A stretch of DNA of 39,062 nt, from contig JACPJV010000011.1 in assembly GCA_016187395.1 (NCBI GenBank), forward strand, positions 1 to 39,062, read 5' to 3'. Shown piece after piece: positions 17,408 through 25,403 of this stretch (position 1 is its first letter; each line of letters begins with the position of its first letter). The notes under the pieces are model-generated. The model ran no database searches, was not told the origin of the DNA, and saw only the letters and a list, made by a program, of their open reading frames with translations. The position numbers and the translations under genes are program-made. This stretch comes from Candidatus Aenigmatarchaeota archaeon. GTDB lineage: Archaea; Aenigmatarchaeota; Aenigmatarchaeia; GW2011-AR5; JACRAC01.

Positions 17408-17983
17408 AAGGGCAGGTTTTTGTTGCAGGGGCGTTTATGATAGCTTTGGTGCTGGTTCTGTTCGCGGTCTCGCTTTCAACAAACCTTGCAGAAACGGAGG
17501 CACCCTACAAGGGCTATCTTGCTGAGAGTATAGCAAACGGAGGCACCCTACAAGGGCTATCTTGCTGAGAGTATAGCGGCTGAGTATGGATATGCTCTGG
17601 GGGCAAACAGCGTGAAACAATTCACAGAACATGTGGACGGGAAGATAAGCGGGTTCGAGTCTGTTTACGCTAAAATTGCAAGAACCGAAAGCGGATATGA
17701 CATCGTCATAGGCAATTATTTGGGTGATAAGATAGATGTGTCAATAGAAGCAACGAACTCGGATCCGGAACAGGTATCCGGATCTGTGCAGAAAGACAGC
17801 GAAGGTTTTTTTGCATTTGTTTCAAGCGGCACGTCTGAAATTACAATAGAATATAAAACCCCTATAAAAAGCTGGACGGAATCTCTCACAACTTCCCAGG
17901 GAGATAATGAAAAGATGCTCTATGATTTTGTCCTGATCGATGATAGCTCAGAGATAAGGAGAAAAGGCTTGGTTGAAGGATAG
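17404..17983 (+). pseudogene. Pilin-like gene frameshifted by a 43-bp tandem duplication
   Basis: ATG 17404 encodes MKGQVFVAGAFMIALVLVLF, a prepilin-like KGQ start and hydrophobic helix, preceded by TGAGGTG. A 43-base segment is then present twice in tandem (17492-17534 and 17535-17577). Because 43 is not a multiple of three, the reading frame shifts and ends at TGA 17566-17568 after 54 codons. The sequence after the second copy continues in the other frame as the 17612-17983 ORF (AEYGYALGANSVKQF onward). Removing one copy restores a single protein of about 178 aa. It could be a recent mutation, a reversible switch or an assembly error. Confidence 0.85.
17492..17577 (+). repeat. Exact 43-bp tandem duplication
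   Basis: Two identical adjacent copies, 17492-17534 and 17535-17577, each beginning AAACGGAGGCACCC and ending GAGAGTATAGC. The unit length puts downstream codons out of frame. Confidence 0.95.
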
Positions 17984-18653
17984 AGGTGTTTCGCAGATGA
18001 ACGTGATTGTATCGTGGGTTTTGGTGACGTTGCTGATAATTTCAGGCATATCGCTGGTTATCCTGACAGCAACGCCGGCCCTGGACAGAGGCAAAGATGC
18101 TTTGGAATTGCAGCTTGCTGAGAGCTCGCTGAAAGAGCTGTTAAGACTATTAAACGAGGTCGCAAGCGAGGGAAACGGATCTTCCAGAACAGTTTCAATT
18201 CCTGAAGGGGAATGGTCTCTGCAGAATAATACAATAAGCTACAGAATTTCCACAGACCTTATGGAATCCGGAACAAGAGAAATAGGAAAAATAGAGAAAA
18301 TATCCGGCTCAGATGCATCTTGTAAGCAAGAAGACAACTTTGTAATGGAGAATGCAATCCTGAGAATAAGCCTGAAGAGGCAGAATGGAGAAATTGCCTC
18401 CAGCGGAATCCTAGAAATTCACAATAAAGCCACGGGAACAGCAATAAGGCCAGAAGACTCGTCGATCATCATAGATGGCATAGAAGGCACAAAGACAGGC
18501 ACGGGCTTTAGCATGATCGAGGAAAGCAGCGGAGCTAAATGCACGATAAGATATCATATTGACTCAAACGCAGGCATAGCGTATGACGTATTCTACACTC
18601 TCTATGCAGGCGCGGACTTCCTGGTCGTAGAGGTGGAGAATGTGGGTGGGTAG
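17973..18653 (+). CDS. Pilin-like protein, last gene of the operon
   Basis: 226 aa from the TTG at 17973, or 218 aa from ATG 17997. The TTG start gives KDRGVSQMNVIVSWVLV, similar in style to archaeal pilin leaders of the DRAVSP type, and overlaps the previous stop. The ATG start has a textbook GAGGTG ribosome binding site about nine bases upstream. A hydrophobic helix is followed by a long beta-rich, Ser/Gly-rich domain ending in FLVVEVENVGG. It probably acts as a pilin or pilus-tip component (inference). No terminator is obvious after it. Confidence 0.7.
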   Translation: MKDRGVSQMNVIVSWVLVTLLIISGISLVILTATPALDRGKDALELQLAESSLKELLRLLNEVASEGNGSSRTVSIPEGEWSLQNNTISYRISTDLMESGTREIGKIEKISGSDASCKQEDNFVMENAILRISLKRQNGEIASSGILEIHNKATGTAIRPEDSSIIIDGIEGTKTGTGFSMIEESSGAKCTIRYHIDSNAGIAYDVFYTLYAGADFLVVEVENVGG

Positions 18654-18699
18654 AACTTGCAGAGCCAGAACTCTTGTGAATGTGCAAGGTTCAAAGTCC

Positions 18700-18720
18700 C
18701 GAAGAAGCGCAGCTTCTTCG
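18700..18720. repeat. Perfect 9-bp hairpin with GCA loop
   Basis: CGAAGAAGC-GCA-GCTTCTTCG lies between the pilin-like operon and the promoter repeat at 18725. It may end the operon transcript. It is like the TTC-loop hairpins in size but has a different loop. Confidence 0.6.
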
Positions 18721-18724
18721 TAGA

Positions 18725-18794
18725 TACGAACTAAGGAATGCAACCTGCTCGCAGGAAGCTATAAATACATTCTCTGCCATCTGATTTTCATGAG
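18725..18794 (+). repeat. 70-bp promoter-and-start repeat, copy 1
   Basis: This 70-base segment recurs at 19040-19109 with two differences. It contains a small hairpin (CCTGC-TC-GCAGG), the TATA box TATAAATA (18760-18767) and an ATG 30 bases downstream (18790). It is therefore a complete leaderless promoter plus start codon. Confidence 0.85.
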
Positions 18795-18818
18795 TGGGCC
18801 GAGGGGTGTCGTGGGGCA

Positions 18819-19019
18819 TTGCGAGTAGAAATAGAGGAAAGGATTTCAGATAAACTTGAAGAAGCTGTTGAAAAATATTTAGCTACGGCAGGCACACCTT
18901 TTAGCGTAGTGATGGAAGACGATTGGAGCGCTATAGCAAGATATGCAGAATCCCAGTGCATGGAAATTCTGAAGAATGGAAGTATTGTAAACCGAGGCAT
19001 GGGGTGCGAAGATTATTGA
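18819..19019 (+). CDS. Small hypothetical ORF, probably frameshifted from its ATG
   Basis: The track calls a TTG start at 18819 giving 66 aa, a mixed helical acidic sequence (IEERISDKLEEAVEKYLA). The promoter-proximal ATG 18790 is in another frame and stops after 12 codons (MSGPRGVVGHCE). One extra base in the G-rich stretch 18800-18817 would join that ATG to this ORF. I infer either a damaged gene or a sequence error. It lies between the two promoter repeats and upstream of a PIN-domain gene. No family is recognised. Confidence 0.35.
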   Translation: MRVEIEERISDKLEEAVEKYLATAGTPFSVVMEDDWSAIARYAESQCMEILKNGSIVNRGMGCEDY

Positions 19020-19039
19020 GGATCTAATTTCTTTATAGG

Positions 19040-19109
19040 TACGAACTAAGGAGTGCAACCTGCTCGCAGAAAGCTATAAATACATTCTCTGCCATCTGAT
19101 TTTCATGAG
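19040..19109 (+). repeat. 70-bp promoter-and-start repeat, copy 2
   Basis: 68 of 70 bases match the copy at 18725-18794, with the TATA box TATAAATA at 19075-19082 and ATG at 19105. It drives a different downstream ORF from copy 1. Confidence 0.85.
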
Positions 19110-19224
19110 AGAAGAAGTGAAGTTCAAAGAGCCTGAACTTGAGAAACTGTACCAGAAAATGACGCGCAGCGGTACCTTTGAGAAGCTTAAGAAAATTGAC
19201 AGGAAAAGAAATGGCTCAGACTAA
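19105..19224 (+). CDS. 39-aa basic peptide after the second promoter repeat
   Basis: ATG 19105 lies 30 bases after a clean TATA box. It encodes a short, highly charged, probably helical peptide (FKEPELEKLYQKMTRSGTFE). The ORF is below the size used in the track. Its stop overlaps the stop of the convergent PIN-domain gene by 9 bases. Size, charge and position next to a PIN-domain gene would suit an antitoxin, but VapB antitoxins are normally encoded upstream of the toxin on the same strand, so this is only a suggestion. Confidence 0.4.
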   Translation: MREEVKFKEPELEKLYQKMTRSGTFEKLKKIDRKRNGSD

Positions 19225-19698
19225 ATCCTTGGGATGCCTTATTTTCGCGCCAAGCTCCCTTTCGAGTTTCCCATTTCCGATCAGTTTTCTGTCTAACGTA
19301 GCGAAGTAATCAGCCTTATCTTCTGCTGCGCACGCCATAATCAATCGGTCCGTCTGCTCTATTCTCGGATCTATCTGCTTTATTCTGGTCGCCGATTCAT
19401 CCACAGTTTTCGTTATGATGCCGTACTCTATTTTCTTTCTTTTTATCAAACTGTAAACAAATTCTACAGAATCCTGCCTTTCGGAATAGTTTTCCAGCCC
19501 GACTATGTCCAGAAGCAATTCGCCCAAGGCAACCAGAGACAGCTTGCCCCTATATTTGATACCCAGCACGTTTAGCAATTTCTTGCAGTGATACCCCTCT
19601 TCTGTGTTTCCTGGTTCCAAAATTATCGATGTATCAAGATGAATTACAGGCAATTTTTTCAATCTTCTAATGAGCCTTTCAATGGTTTTAGGTTTCAT
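19216..19698 (-). CDS. PIN-domain protein
   Basis: A 160-aa protein with the PIN nuclease pattern of acidic residues: VIHLDTSIILE near residue 20, an ALGELLLDIVG helix with Glu near 58, and the C-terminal RIEQTDRLIMACAAEDKADYFATLDRKLI block. PIN proteins are Mg-dependent ribonucleases, either VapC-type toxins or RNA-processing enzymes. It is longer than usual VapC (about 130 aa) and has no same-strand antitoxin gene upstream. It could be a solitary PIN protein or be paired with the tiny ORFs convergent to it. Confidence 0.75.
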   Translation of the reverse strand: MKPKTIERLIRRLKKLPVIHLDTSIILEPGNTEEGYHCKKLLNVLGIKYRGKLSLVALGELLLDIVGLENYSERQDSVEFVYSLIKRKKIEYGIITKTVDESATRIKQIDPRIEQTDRLIMACAAEDKADYFATLDRKLIGNGKLERELGAKIRHPKDLV

Positions 19699-19823
19699 AT
19701 TCTAGAATTATTGTTCTTCCCACTGAAAAAGGTTTATCGGGTCTGAAATAATCGCAGAACCAGAACTCACCTTTCGATATCCCCGATAATTAAGCGCTTT
19801 AATCCTTTCATTGCACTTTGTGA

Positions 19824-20147
19824 ATGCAGGCGCCTCGCTTCGCGAGGCGGGGTTTGTTTATGAAAAAGATTTTCGGTTTGCTTCATTTACTGTTTGCGGC
19901 GATAATAGGCCTGTTTCTGTTTTTGAATGCCGTGCCGTTTTCTTTCGCTGTTATTGGTTGCGTCTATCTCATAGGCAAGGGAATAATATTCGGCCTGTCG
20001 AAAAGAATAATACTCAGCTTTCTTGATGCGATCGCAGGAATGATACTTCTTCTGGCTGTTACAGGGCTTTTCAGCAACCTGATACTGAATGCCATAGTGA
20101 TAATCTTTCTGATCCAGAAAGGGGCGGCTTATTTCCTGAGAGGGTAG
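19824..20147 (+). CDS. Small polytopic membrane protein upstream of TrkH
   Basis: 107 aa from ATG 19824 or 95 aa from ATG 19860 (MKKIFGLLHL). Four hydrophobic segments fill nearly the whole protein. A CTTTAAT element at about 19796 lies 28 bases before ATG 19824, supporting a leaderless start there. The 12 codons up to the second ATG contain a perfect TTC-loop hairpin (19831-19849) and read MQAPRFARRGLF, unlike a natural membrane-protein N-terminus. The gene stops 45 bases before TrkH on the same strand. No family is recognised. Confidence 0.6.
   Translation: MQAPRFARRGLFMKKIFGLLHLLFAAIIGLFLFLNAVPFSFAVIGCVYLIGKGIIFGLSKRIILSFLDAIAGMILLLAVTGLFSNLILNAIVIIFLIQKGAAYFLRG
19831..19849. repeat. TTC-triloop hairpin at the start of a membrane-protein gene
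   Basis: CGCCTCGC-TTC-GCGAGGCG, a perfect 8-bp stem. It is preceded by GTGAATGCA, the same flank found before the CTGCAG palindromes at 16081 and 16123. It lies between two in-frame start codons. Confidence 0.7.
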
Positions 20148-20192
20148 GATTCTATATTTATTTGCGGGTTCACAACAATTGTTGCTGGTATC

Positions 20193-21641
20193 ATGAGGCC
20201 TGTTTTGTCAAACCTGGGATTTGTCATGCAGATAGCAGGAATTTTCCTGCTTTTGCCCGTGGCATCCGCGTTTTACCTCGGGGAGACGGAAGCTTTAATC
20301 TCCTTTTTTGTCGCGGGATTCTGTTTTTTTATTTTAGGTTTCATGCTAAACGCCTTGTCCCGCAGGTCGGAGATAAGCTACAAACAGTCCTGCATACTGT
20401 TGAGCTCGTCTTTTTTCATCCTATCCCTCATCGGCTCTGTGCCATACTTATGGAACAATCCTTTCGGCCAGGAAAATGCAATAGACAGGTTTACAAACAG
20501 CTTTTTCGAAAGCGCTTCGGGGTTCACGACCACGGGATTGTCGCTGATACCTGATATGAGCGCCGTCCCGCGTTCGCTGGCACTATACCGAAGCCTCACA
20601 GAGCTGATTGGAGGTTTGGGCATAGTATTTTTGATACTTGCATTCTTCTACAAGGGAAATACCATTCATAACATAAGCAGGATTATCGGCCTTGTTGACA
20701 TCTCGAAGAAGGACATAAAGAGGTCATTCGCCTCCATACTTGTCGTCTACATCTCGTACCTTGCTGCCCTTACAGGAGCATTCTATCTTCTCGGCTTTGC
20801 AAACCTGTTTGATGCAGCTGCTTTGATGATTAGCGGCCTTATGACAGGCGGATTTTCTCCTGTAAACTCCCTTTCGGCTTTCGTTTCCTTCCCGGGAAAC
20901 GTGCTGATAATAGTTTCCATGCTTCTCGGTTCAATAAGCTTCATCGTCCACTTTAAGGTTTTCAGCGGAAAGTTCAGGGAGGCTCTGAAGAAAGAGCTCC
21001 TGATTTTTCTTGGGATAATGGCCGCGTCAGCTGCAGGCATATTTTTTGCATACGGCCTGAATCCCGCGGAAATAATATTCCACGTCGTCAGCGCTTCTTC
21101 AGGGACAGGATTCTCGCTATGGAACTTCTCAGAGTTCGGAAACAGCCTGAAGTTGCTGTTTGTAGCTCTTATGTTTATAGGAGGAATGAGCGTTTCGACC
21201 TCGGGCGGCATAAAAGTCGTCAGATTAGCGGTTTTGTTGAAGTCTGTCCCGTGCATTATCAATTCCCTTCTTTTTGGCAGGGAATATGAAGTGAACTTCG
21301 ATGGCAGAAGATACACCATCAGGGATGTGGCTGTAAACTCCACGTTTATCCTGCTCGGCATCATAATAGTTTTTCTGGGAAGCATCGCCCTTACAACCGC
21401 GGGGTTTTCTTACATGGATTCCCTGTTTGAGTCTGCGTCGGCGTTCGGGACAGTCGGATTGTCTACAGGCATAACCACAGTCAGTCTTTTTGCGCACCTC
21501 AAATGGGTCCTGATAATTCTGATGCTCGTGGGCAGGATAGAAATAATACCGTTCCTGATGACATTTTCAAGAGGTCCTGAGAGGAAAGTCCACGGCCATG
21601 AGAAAGAAGGAAGAAGGCTGGCAAGGCTTGCCCAGCCATGA
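20193..21641 (+). CDS. trkH: TrkH-type potassium uptake channel subunit
   Basis: A 482-aa integral membrane protein with the four pseudo-repeated P-loops of the Trk/Ktr/HKT superfamily: SASGFTTTGLS near residue 108, LMTGGFSPVN near 215, SSGTGFSLWN near 305 and SAFGTVGLSTG near 420. RSLTELIGGLGIVF and the closing GRIEIIPFL are also characteristic. It moves K+ across the membrane, normally gated by a cytoplasmic RCK/KTN protein (TrkA/KtrA), which is not seen in this window. A TATA-like TATATTTA at 20153-20160 would give a short leader. Confidence 0.92.
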   Translation: MRPVLSNLGFVMQIAGIFLLLPVASAFYLGETEALISFFVAGFCFFILGFMLNALSRRSEISYKQSCILLSSSFFILSLIGSVPYLWNNPFGQENAIDRFTNSFFESASGFTTTGLSLIPDMSAVPRSLALYRSLTELIGGLGIVFLILAFFYKGNTIHNISRIIGLVDISKKDIKRSFASILVVYISYLAALTGAFYLLGFANLFDAAALMISGLMTGGFSPVNSLSAFVSFPGNVLIIVSMLLGSISFIVHFKVFSGKFREALKKELLIFLGIMAASAAGIFFAYGLNPAEIIFHVVSASSGTGFSLWNFSEFGNSLKLLFVALMFIGGMSVSTSGGIKVVRLAVLLKSVPCIINSLLFGREYEVNFDGRRYTIRDVAVNSTFILLGIIIVFLGSIALTTAGFSYMDSLFESASAFGTVGLSTGITTVSLFAHLKWVLIILMLVGRIEIIPFLMTFSRGPERKVHGHEKEGRRLARLAQP

Positions 21642-21686
21642 GCACGTTCAAAAGTCTCTTTTATCCTTTTCATTTGAATTATTCTA

Positions 21687-22757
21687 ATGGATGTGGAAGA
21701 GCTTCTGAAAAAGCGATCGGCGGAAATCAATAAGATGATTGAGAAGTGGATGCCAAGAAGATATAATGAGAAAAATCTTGAGTTTGCACTTGGGAATGCC
21801 CGTTTTCGTTATAATCTGGAGGCGCCGAACCGGGCGATAGCGGAACCTCTATGGAACCTTTTAGACCGCGGGGGCAAGAGATGGAGGCCTGTGCTTATGA
21901 TGCTTATCTGCGAGGCGCTTGGCGGCGATGCGAAAAAACACGCGGATTTCGTTGTGATACCTGAGCTTATCCACGAGGGGACGCTTTGCATTGACGATAT
22001 TGAAGACAATAGCACATTGCGAAGAGGAAAGCCGTGCGTGCATAAAATATTCGGGCAGGACATTGCGATAAACGCGGGCAATGCCATGTACTACCTGCCG
22101 CTGCTTGTCCTTCTGAAATCAAAACTCGATGAAAAGACAAAACTGCAAATTTATGAAACATACGTGCAGGAGATGATTAATATCTCCTTTGGCCAGGGCA
22201 TGGATATAGCATGGCATAATGGCACTGCAAACGCAGACAGGATAAGCGAAGAAGAGTATCTGCAGATGTGCGCTTACAAAACCGGAACATTGGCAAGGAT
22301 GGCTGCGAAGATAGGCGCGATACTGGCAGGTGCGGATGAAAAAGCTATAGAAAAGGCGGGGCGCTTTGCAGAGAGTCTTGGAATTGCCTTTCAGATTCAG
22401 GATGACGTTCTGAATTTGACTGCACAATCAGGAAAGGGGCAGTTTGTAGAAGAGTATATAGGCGAAGACATACATGAAGGCAAAAGGACCTTGCTTGTCA
22501 TTCACGCATCGAAGAAGGCAGATGAAGGCGACAGGAAGAGATTGATAGAAATATTGAATATGCACACGAATGACAGGAACCTGATAAAAGAAGCCATAGA
22601 CATAATCAAAAAACACGATGCAGTTGAATATGCAAAGAAAAAGGCGCAGAATCTTGTAGAAAGTGCCTGGAATGACTTCGAACCTCTGCTAAGAGAAGGA
22701 GAAGCTAAAAACGAACTAAAGGCGCTGGTCGAGTTTTCTATCAAGAGAGAATTCTAA
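21687..22757 (+). CDS. Polyprenyl (geranylgeranyl) diphosphate synthase, trans-type
   Basis: A 356-aa all-alpha trans-prenyltransferase. It has GGKRWRP for diphosphate binding near residue 72, the first Asp-rich motif DDIEDNS near 103 followed by RRGKP, and the second motif FQIQDDVLNL near 237. It condenses isopentenyl diphosphate with allylic diphosphates; in archaea the usual product is the C20 chain for ether lipids. Chain length cannot be fixed from sequence alone. TTTTAT at about 21659 is 28 bases ahead of ATG 21687. Its 3' end overlaps the convergent 49-aa gene by 4 bases. Together with GGGPS and G1PDH it supplies the archaeal lipid core. Confidence 0.9.
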   Translation: MDVEELLKKRSAEINKMIEKWMPRRYNEKNLEFALGNARFRYNLEAPNRAIAEPLWNLLDRGGKRWRPVLMMLICEALGGDAKKHADFVVIPELIHEGTLCIDDIEDNSTLRRGKPCVHKIFGQDIAINAGNAMYYLPLLVLLKSKLDEKTKLQIYETYVQEMINISFGQGMDIAWHNGTANADRISEEEYLQMCAYKTGTLARMAAKIGAILAGADEKAIEKAGRFAESLGIAFQIQDDVLNLTAQSGKGQFVEEYIGEDIHEGKRTLLVIHASKKADEGDRKRLIEILNMHTNDRNLIKEAIDIIKKHDAVEYAKKKAQNLVESAWNDFEPLLREGEAKNELKALVEFSIKREF

Positions 22758-22903
22758 TAAACTGTGGCTAATGTCACCAGAACTCCTATGATAGCTGCCA
22801 GCAGTATGATAATTGCAATAGCGCCACGCCAATGCTGCCCTTCATAGGAATCTGCTGCCCTGCTTGCCTGTCTCACGTTTCTTCCGGCTCTTCGTTTTGC
22901 CAT
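22754..22903 (-). CDS. 49-aa tail-anchored membrane peptide
   Basis: Not in the ORF track. It reads MAKRRAGRNVRQASRAADSY at the N-terminus, then one C-terminal TM helix (AIAIIILLAAIIGVLVTLA) ending in TVY. The basic N-terminus with a single C-terminal helix is the topology of Sec61-beta, but the conserved Sec61-beta sequence is not evident. A TATA element (ATTAAATA on the reverse strand, 22932-22925) sits 29 bases before its ATG and is shared with Hel308. The clean ORF, basic/TM layout and promoter all support a real gene. Confidence 0.6.
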   Translation of the reverse strand: MAKRRAGRNVRQASRAADSYEGQHWRGAIAIIILLAAIIGVLVTLATVY

Positions 22904-22924
22904 AAGTAAATTAGGAAATAGGGG

Positions 22925-22932
22925 TATTTAAT
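22925..22932. promoter_or_regulatory. Shared TATA element between the 49-aa gene and Hel308
   Basis: TATTTAAT is 29 bases from ATG 22903 (reverse) and 33 bases from ATG 22958 (forward). No second box is visible in the 54-base gap. Confidence 0.45.
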
Positions 22933-22957
22933 TGTTTTCAGATTAACTAATTAATAT

Positions 22958-25123
22958 ATGAACCCATTGGAACTGCCTCTTCCAGAACAGTTTGCTTCTG
23001 CGCTTGGACTGAAAGAGCTGAATCCTGTTCAGGAGCTTGCGCTTAAGGCAGGATTGCTAGAAGGCACAAATATTGTAGTTGCATCACCGACTGCCAGCGG
23101 GAAGACGGCTGTAGCGGAAATCGCAATAATCAGGCATTATCTTAACAGGGGAAAATGCGTTTACCTTGCACCGCTAAGGGCGCTTGCTTCTGAAAAGTAC
23201 GAAGAGATGAAGGAGAAGTATGAAAAGCTGGGAATGAAAATTGCAATCTCAACAGGCGATTTTGATTCTGCAGAGGAATGGCTTGGAAGGTATGACGTTA
23301 TAATTCTCACTAATGAAAAGATGGACTCTGCGATAAGGCACAATGCATCATGGATTTCTGGCATAAGCCTGGTTGTTGCTGACGAAGTGCATACACTGGG
23401 AGATGAATCAAGAGGGCCTGCTCTGGAGGCCGTGCTGACAATGCTCAGGGAAAAAACAAAGGCACAGATATTGGCATTATCAGCAACTATAAGCAATTCC
23501 GACGAAATAGCAAAGTGGCTTGATGCCAAGCTTGTGAAATCAGATTACAGGCCTGTTAAATTGCATAAAGGAGTTGTTTATCCTGATGATGACCTTTACA
23601 GGGTTACGTTCTGGCAAGATGGCGATAGAAAATACGAACTTGATGGAAACAACCATGAAAGTGCAGTTGTTAAAGACACCATGGAAAGAGGAAAGCAAAT
23701 CCTGATTTTTCTTTCATCGCGCAGGAACGCAGAATCGCTGGCAACGAAGATCATACCTCTTTGCAGCAAATTTCTTGGCGGAGAAGAAAAGAAAATACTG
23801 CAAAGAGCGTCGAAAGATATTATGAATGCATTGCCGACACCTACAAAGCAGTGCGAGAAAGCGGCAGAATGCGTGAAAGGAGGCGTTGCATTTCATCACG
23901 CAGGCCTTGTGCAAAAGCAAAGGATGCTTATAGAAAAGCTATTCAGGGAAGGCTTTTTGAAAACACTCACAGCAACACCTACACTGGCTTTTGGGGTGAA
24001 TTTGCCTTCATGGCGTGTTCTTGTCCGCGATGTCCGCAGGTATTCTTCGAATTACGGTAGCGACTATATTCCTGCCTTGGAGGTGCAGCAGTTCTGCGGC
24101 AGGGCGGGAAGACCTAAGTATGACAAAGAAGGCGAGGCGATAATAGCTGCAAGGAGCGAATCAGACGCAGAGATGATAATCAGGCGTTACCTGGATTCGG
24201 AGCCGGAACCTATAATGTCACAACTATCTGCTGAAAGTGCATTGCGAATGCATACTCTTGCAATTATCGCAATGGGTTCCGGGGCTACAACAGCTGATGT
24301 AAAGAAATTCTTTTCCAAAACGTTCTTCGGACACCAGTCCGGTGATATGAAAAAAATAGGCAAGCAGATAGAGAAGATTCTTTACCAGTTAGAGCAGTGG
24401 AATTTTATTGAAAGAGATTTTGCACAAGGCGACTTCAAGCCTGCTTTTGCGATGACGGAAGATAGTATCATAGAGGCAACGGAACTTGGAAAAAGGGCAG
24501 CGCAATTGTACCTGGATCCGCTTTCTGCCGTTAACATTATCCGCAATCTGAAGGCACAAGACGCATTAGCATGTCTGGTTGCGATATCAACCTGCAGCGA
24601 GATGCCTCTGCCTAACCTGAAAAAGGCTGAGATAGAAGAATATTCAGATGTTCTTGCCTCATCGAACATGGAAGATGCGCCTGAAGTCTGGGATGTCGGA
24701 TATGAAATGTATCTAGCAGCTGTCAAATGCGCAGTTATCCTGCAGGATTGGATGGATGAGCGGGGCGAGGATTTTATTCTTGACAGATACGCGCTTCCGC
24801 CGGGCGAGCTGTATACAAGAATCAGAAACGCGGAGTGGCTTCTCTACGCAGGCAGCGAATTGGCATTAGTGCTTGGAAAAAGGCAAATAGCAAATGACTG
24901 GCGTAAATTGCAGCTGCGGGTCAAGCATGGCGTGCGCGAGGAACTCCTAAGGCTTGTGGAGATAAAAGGCATAGGGCGTGCAAGGGCAAGAAGATTGTGG
25001 AGGGCAGGGATACGCACAAGGGCGGACATAAGAGATGCTACAGAAGCTACGCTGTCACGGATCCTGGGGCCGAAGGTTGCCAAAGGCATAAAGGCGGAAG
25101 CTGAATTAAGGAAACAAAGGTAA
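22958..25123 (+). CDS. hel308: Hel308-type (Ski2-like) DNA helicase
   Basis: A 721-aa superfamily 2 helicase. The N-terminal Q-motif region is followed by Walker A SPTASGKTA near residue 45, APLRALASEKYEE (motif Ia), DEVH near 141, SATISN (motif III), and motif VI QFCGRAGRPKYD near 378. A winged-helix and ratchet region follow, and a C-terminal helix-hairpin-helix (EIKGIGRARARRLWRAGI, near 675) completes the Hel308 layout. It unwinds lagging strands at stalled forks and acts in replication-coupled repair. Motif II is DEVH rather than the more common DEIH. It is divergent from the 49-aa gene with a shared TATA element. Confidence 0.92.
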   Translation: MNPLELPLPEQFASALGLKELNPVQELALKAGLLEGTNIVVASPTASGKTAVAEIAIIRHYLNRGKCVYLAPLRALASEKYEEMKEKYEKLGMKIAISTGDFDSAEEWLGRYDVIILTNEKMDSAIRHNASWISGISLVVADEVHTLGDESRGPALEAVLTMLREKTKAQILALSATISNSDEIAKWLDAKLVKSDYRPVKLHKGVVYPDDDLYRVTFWQDGDRKYELDGNNHESAVVKDTMERGKQILIFLSSRRNAESLATKIIPLCSKFLGGEEKKILQRASKDIMNALPTPTKQCEKAAECVKGGVAFHHAGLVQKQRMLIEKLFREGFLKTLTATPTLAFGVNLPSWRVLVRDVRRYSSNYGSDYIPALEVQQFCGRAGRPKYDKEGEAIIAARSESDAEMIIRRYLDSEPEPIMSQLSAESALRMHTLAIIAMGSGATTADVKKFFSKTFFGHQSGDMKKIGKQIEKILYQLEQWNFIERDFAQGDFKPAFAMTEDSIIEATELGKRAAQLYLDPLSAVNIIRNLKAQDALACLVAISTCSEMPLPNLKKAEIEEYSDVLASSNMEDAPEVWDVGYEMYLAAVKCAVILQDWMDERGEDFILDRYALPPGELYTRIRNAEWLLYAGSELALVLGKRQIANDWRKLQLRVKHGVREELLRLVEIKGIGRARARRLWRAGIRTRADIRDATEATLSRILGPKVAKGIKAEAELRKQR

Positions 25124-25134
25124 TTGTTTCATTC

Positions 25135-25165
25135 TGTTTCACGGCGTTTTCTCATGCGTGAAACA
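25135..25165. terminator. Inverted repeat after Hel308
   Basis: TGTTTCACG ... CGTGAAACA, a perfect 9-bp stem with a 13-base loop, between the hel308 stop and the next promoter. It could be a transcript-ending structure or an operator for the 25188 gene. Confidence 0.35.
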
Positions 25166-25187
25166 TACATATAATATCGGTGATTGG

Positions 25188-25403
25188 ATGGAAATGAGAT
25201 GCGCCTATGAGCCCATCAGAGAGGCTGATAGGTTAGCCAGGCTGGCAGAACGCCGGCTTGAGAGAGGTGTGGTGCTTATCGGAAGAACGGAAATGAGGGA
25301 CGGACCTTATCTCCTGTTTATGGACAGGGAAGGCAAGGTTTTCCCAGTGCCAGAATCTTTGAGGCGCGAGCCTTATCGCGCCTCTTTTTCTTCTTTTAAT
25401 TAG
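25188..25403 (+). CDS. Hypothetical protein
   Basis: About 71 aa with a charged helical first half (READRLARLAERRLERG) and a beta-like second half (PYLLFMDREGKVFPVPE). The track's GTG at 25158 lies upstream of the TATA-like CATATAATAT (25166-25177), so ATG 25188 or ATG 25194 is the better start. It overlaps the convergent gene's stop by 4 bases. I do not recognise the family. Confidence 0.5.
   Translation: MEMRCAYEPIREADRLARLAERRLERGVVLIGRTEMRDGPYLLFMDREGKVFPVPESLRREPYRASFSSFN

Noticed and set aside
20783-21385. 200-aa reverse ORF inside trkH
   Set aside because: Shadow of the TrkH coding sequence, which has all four P-loops.
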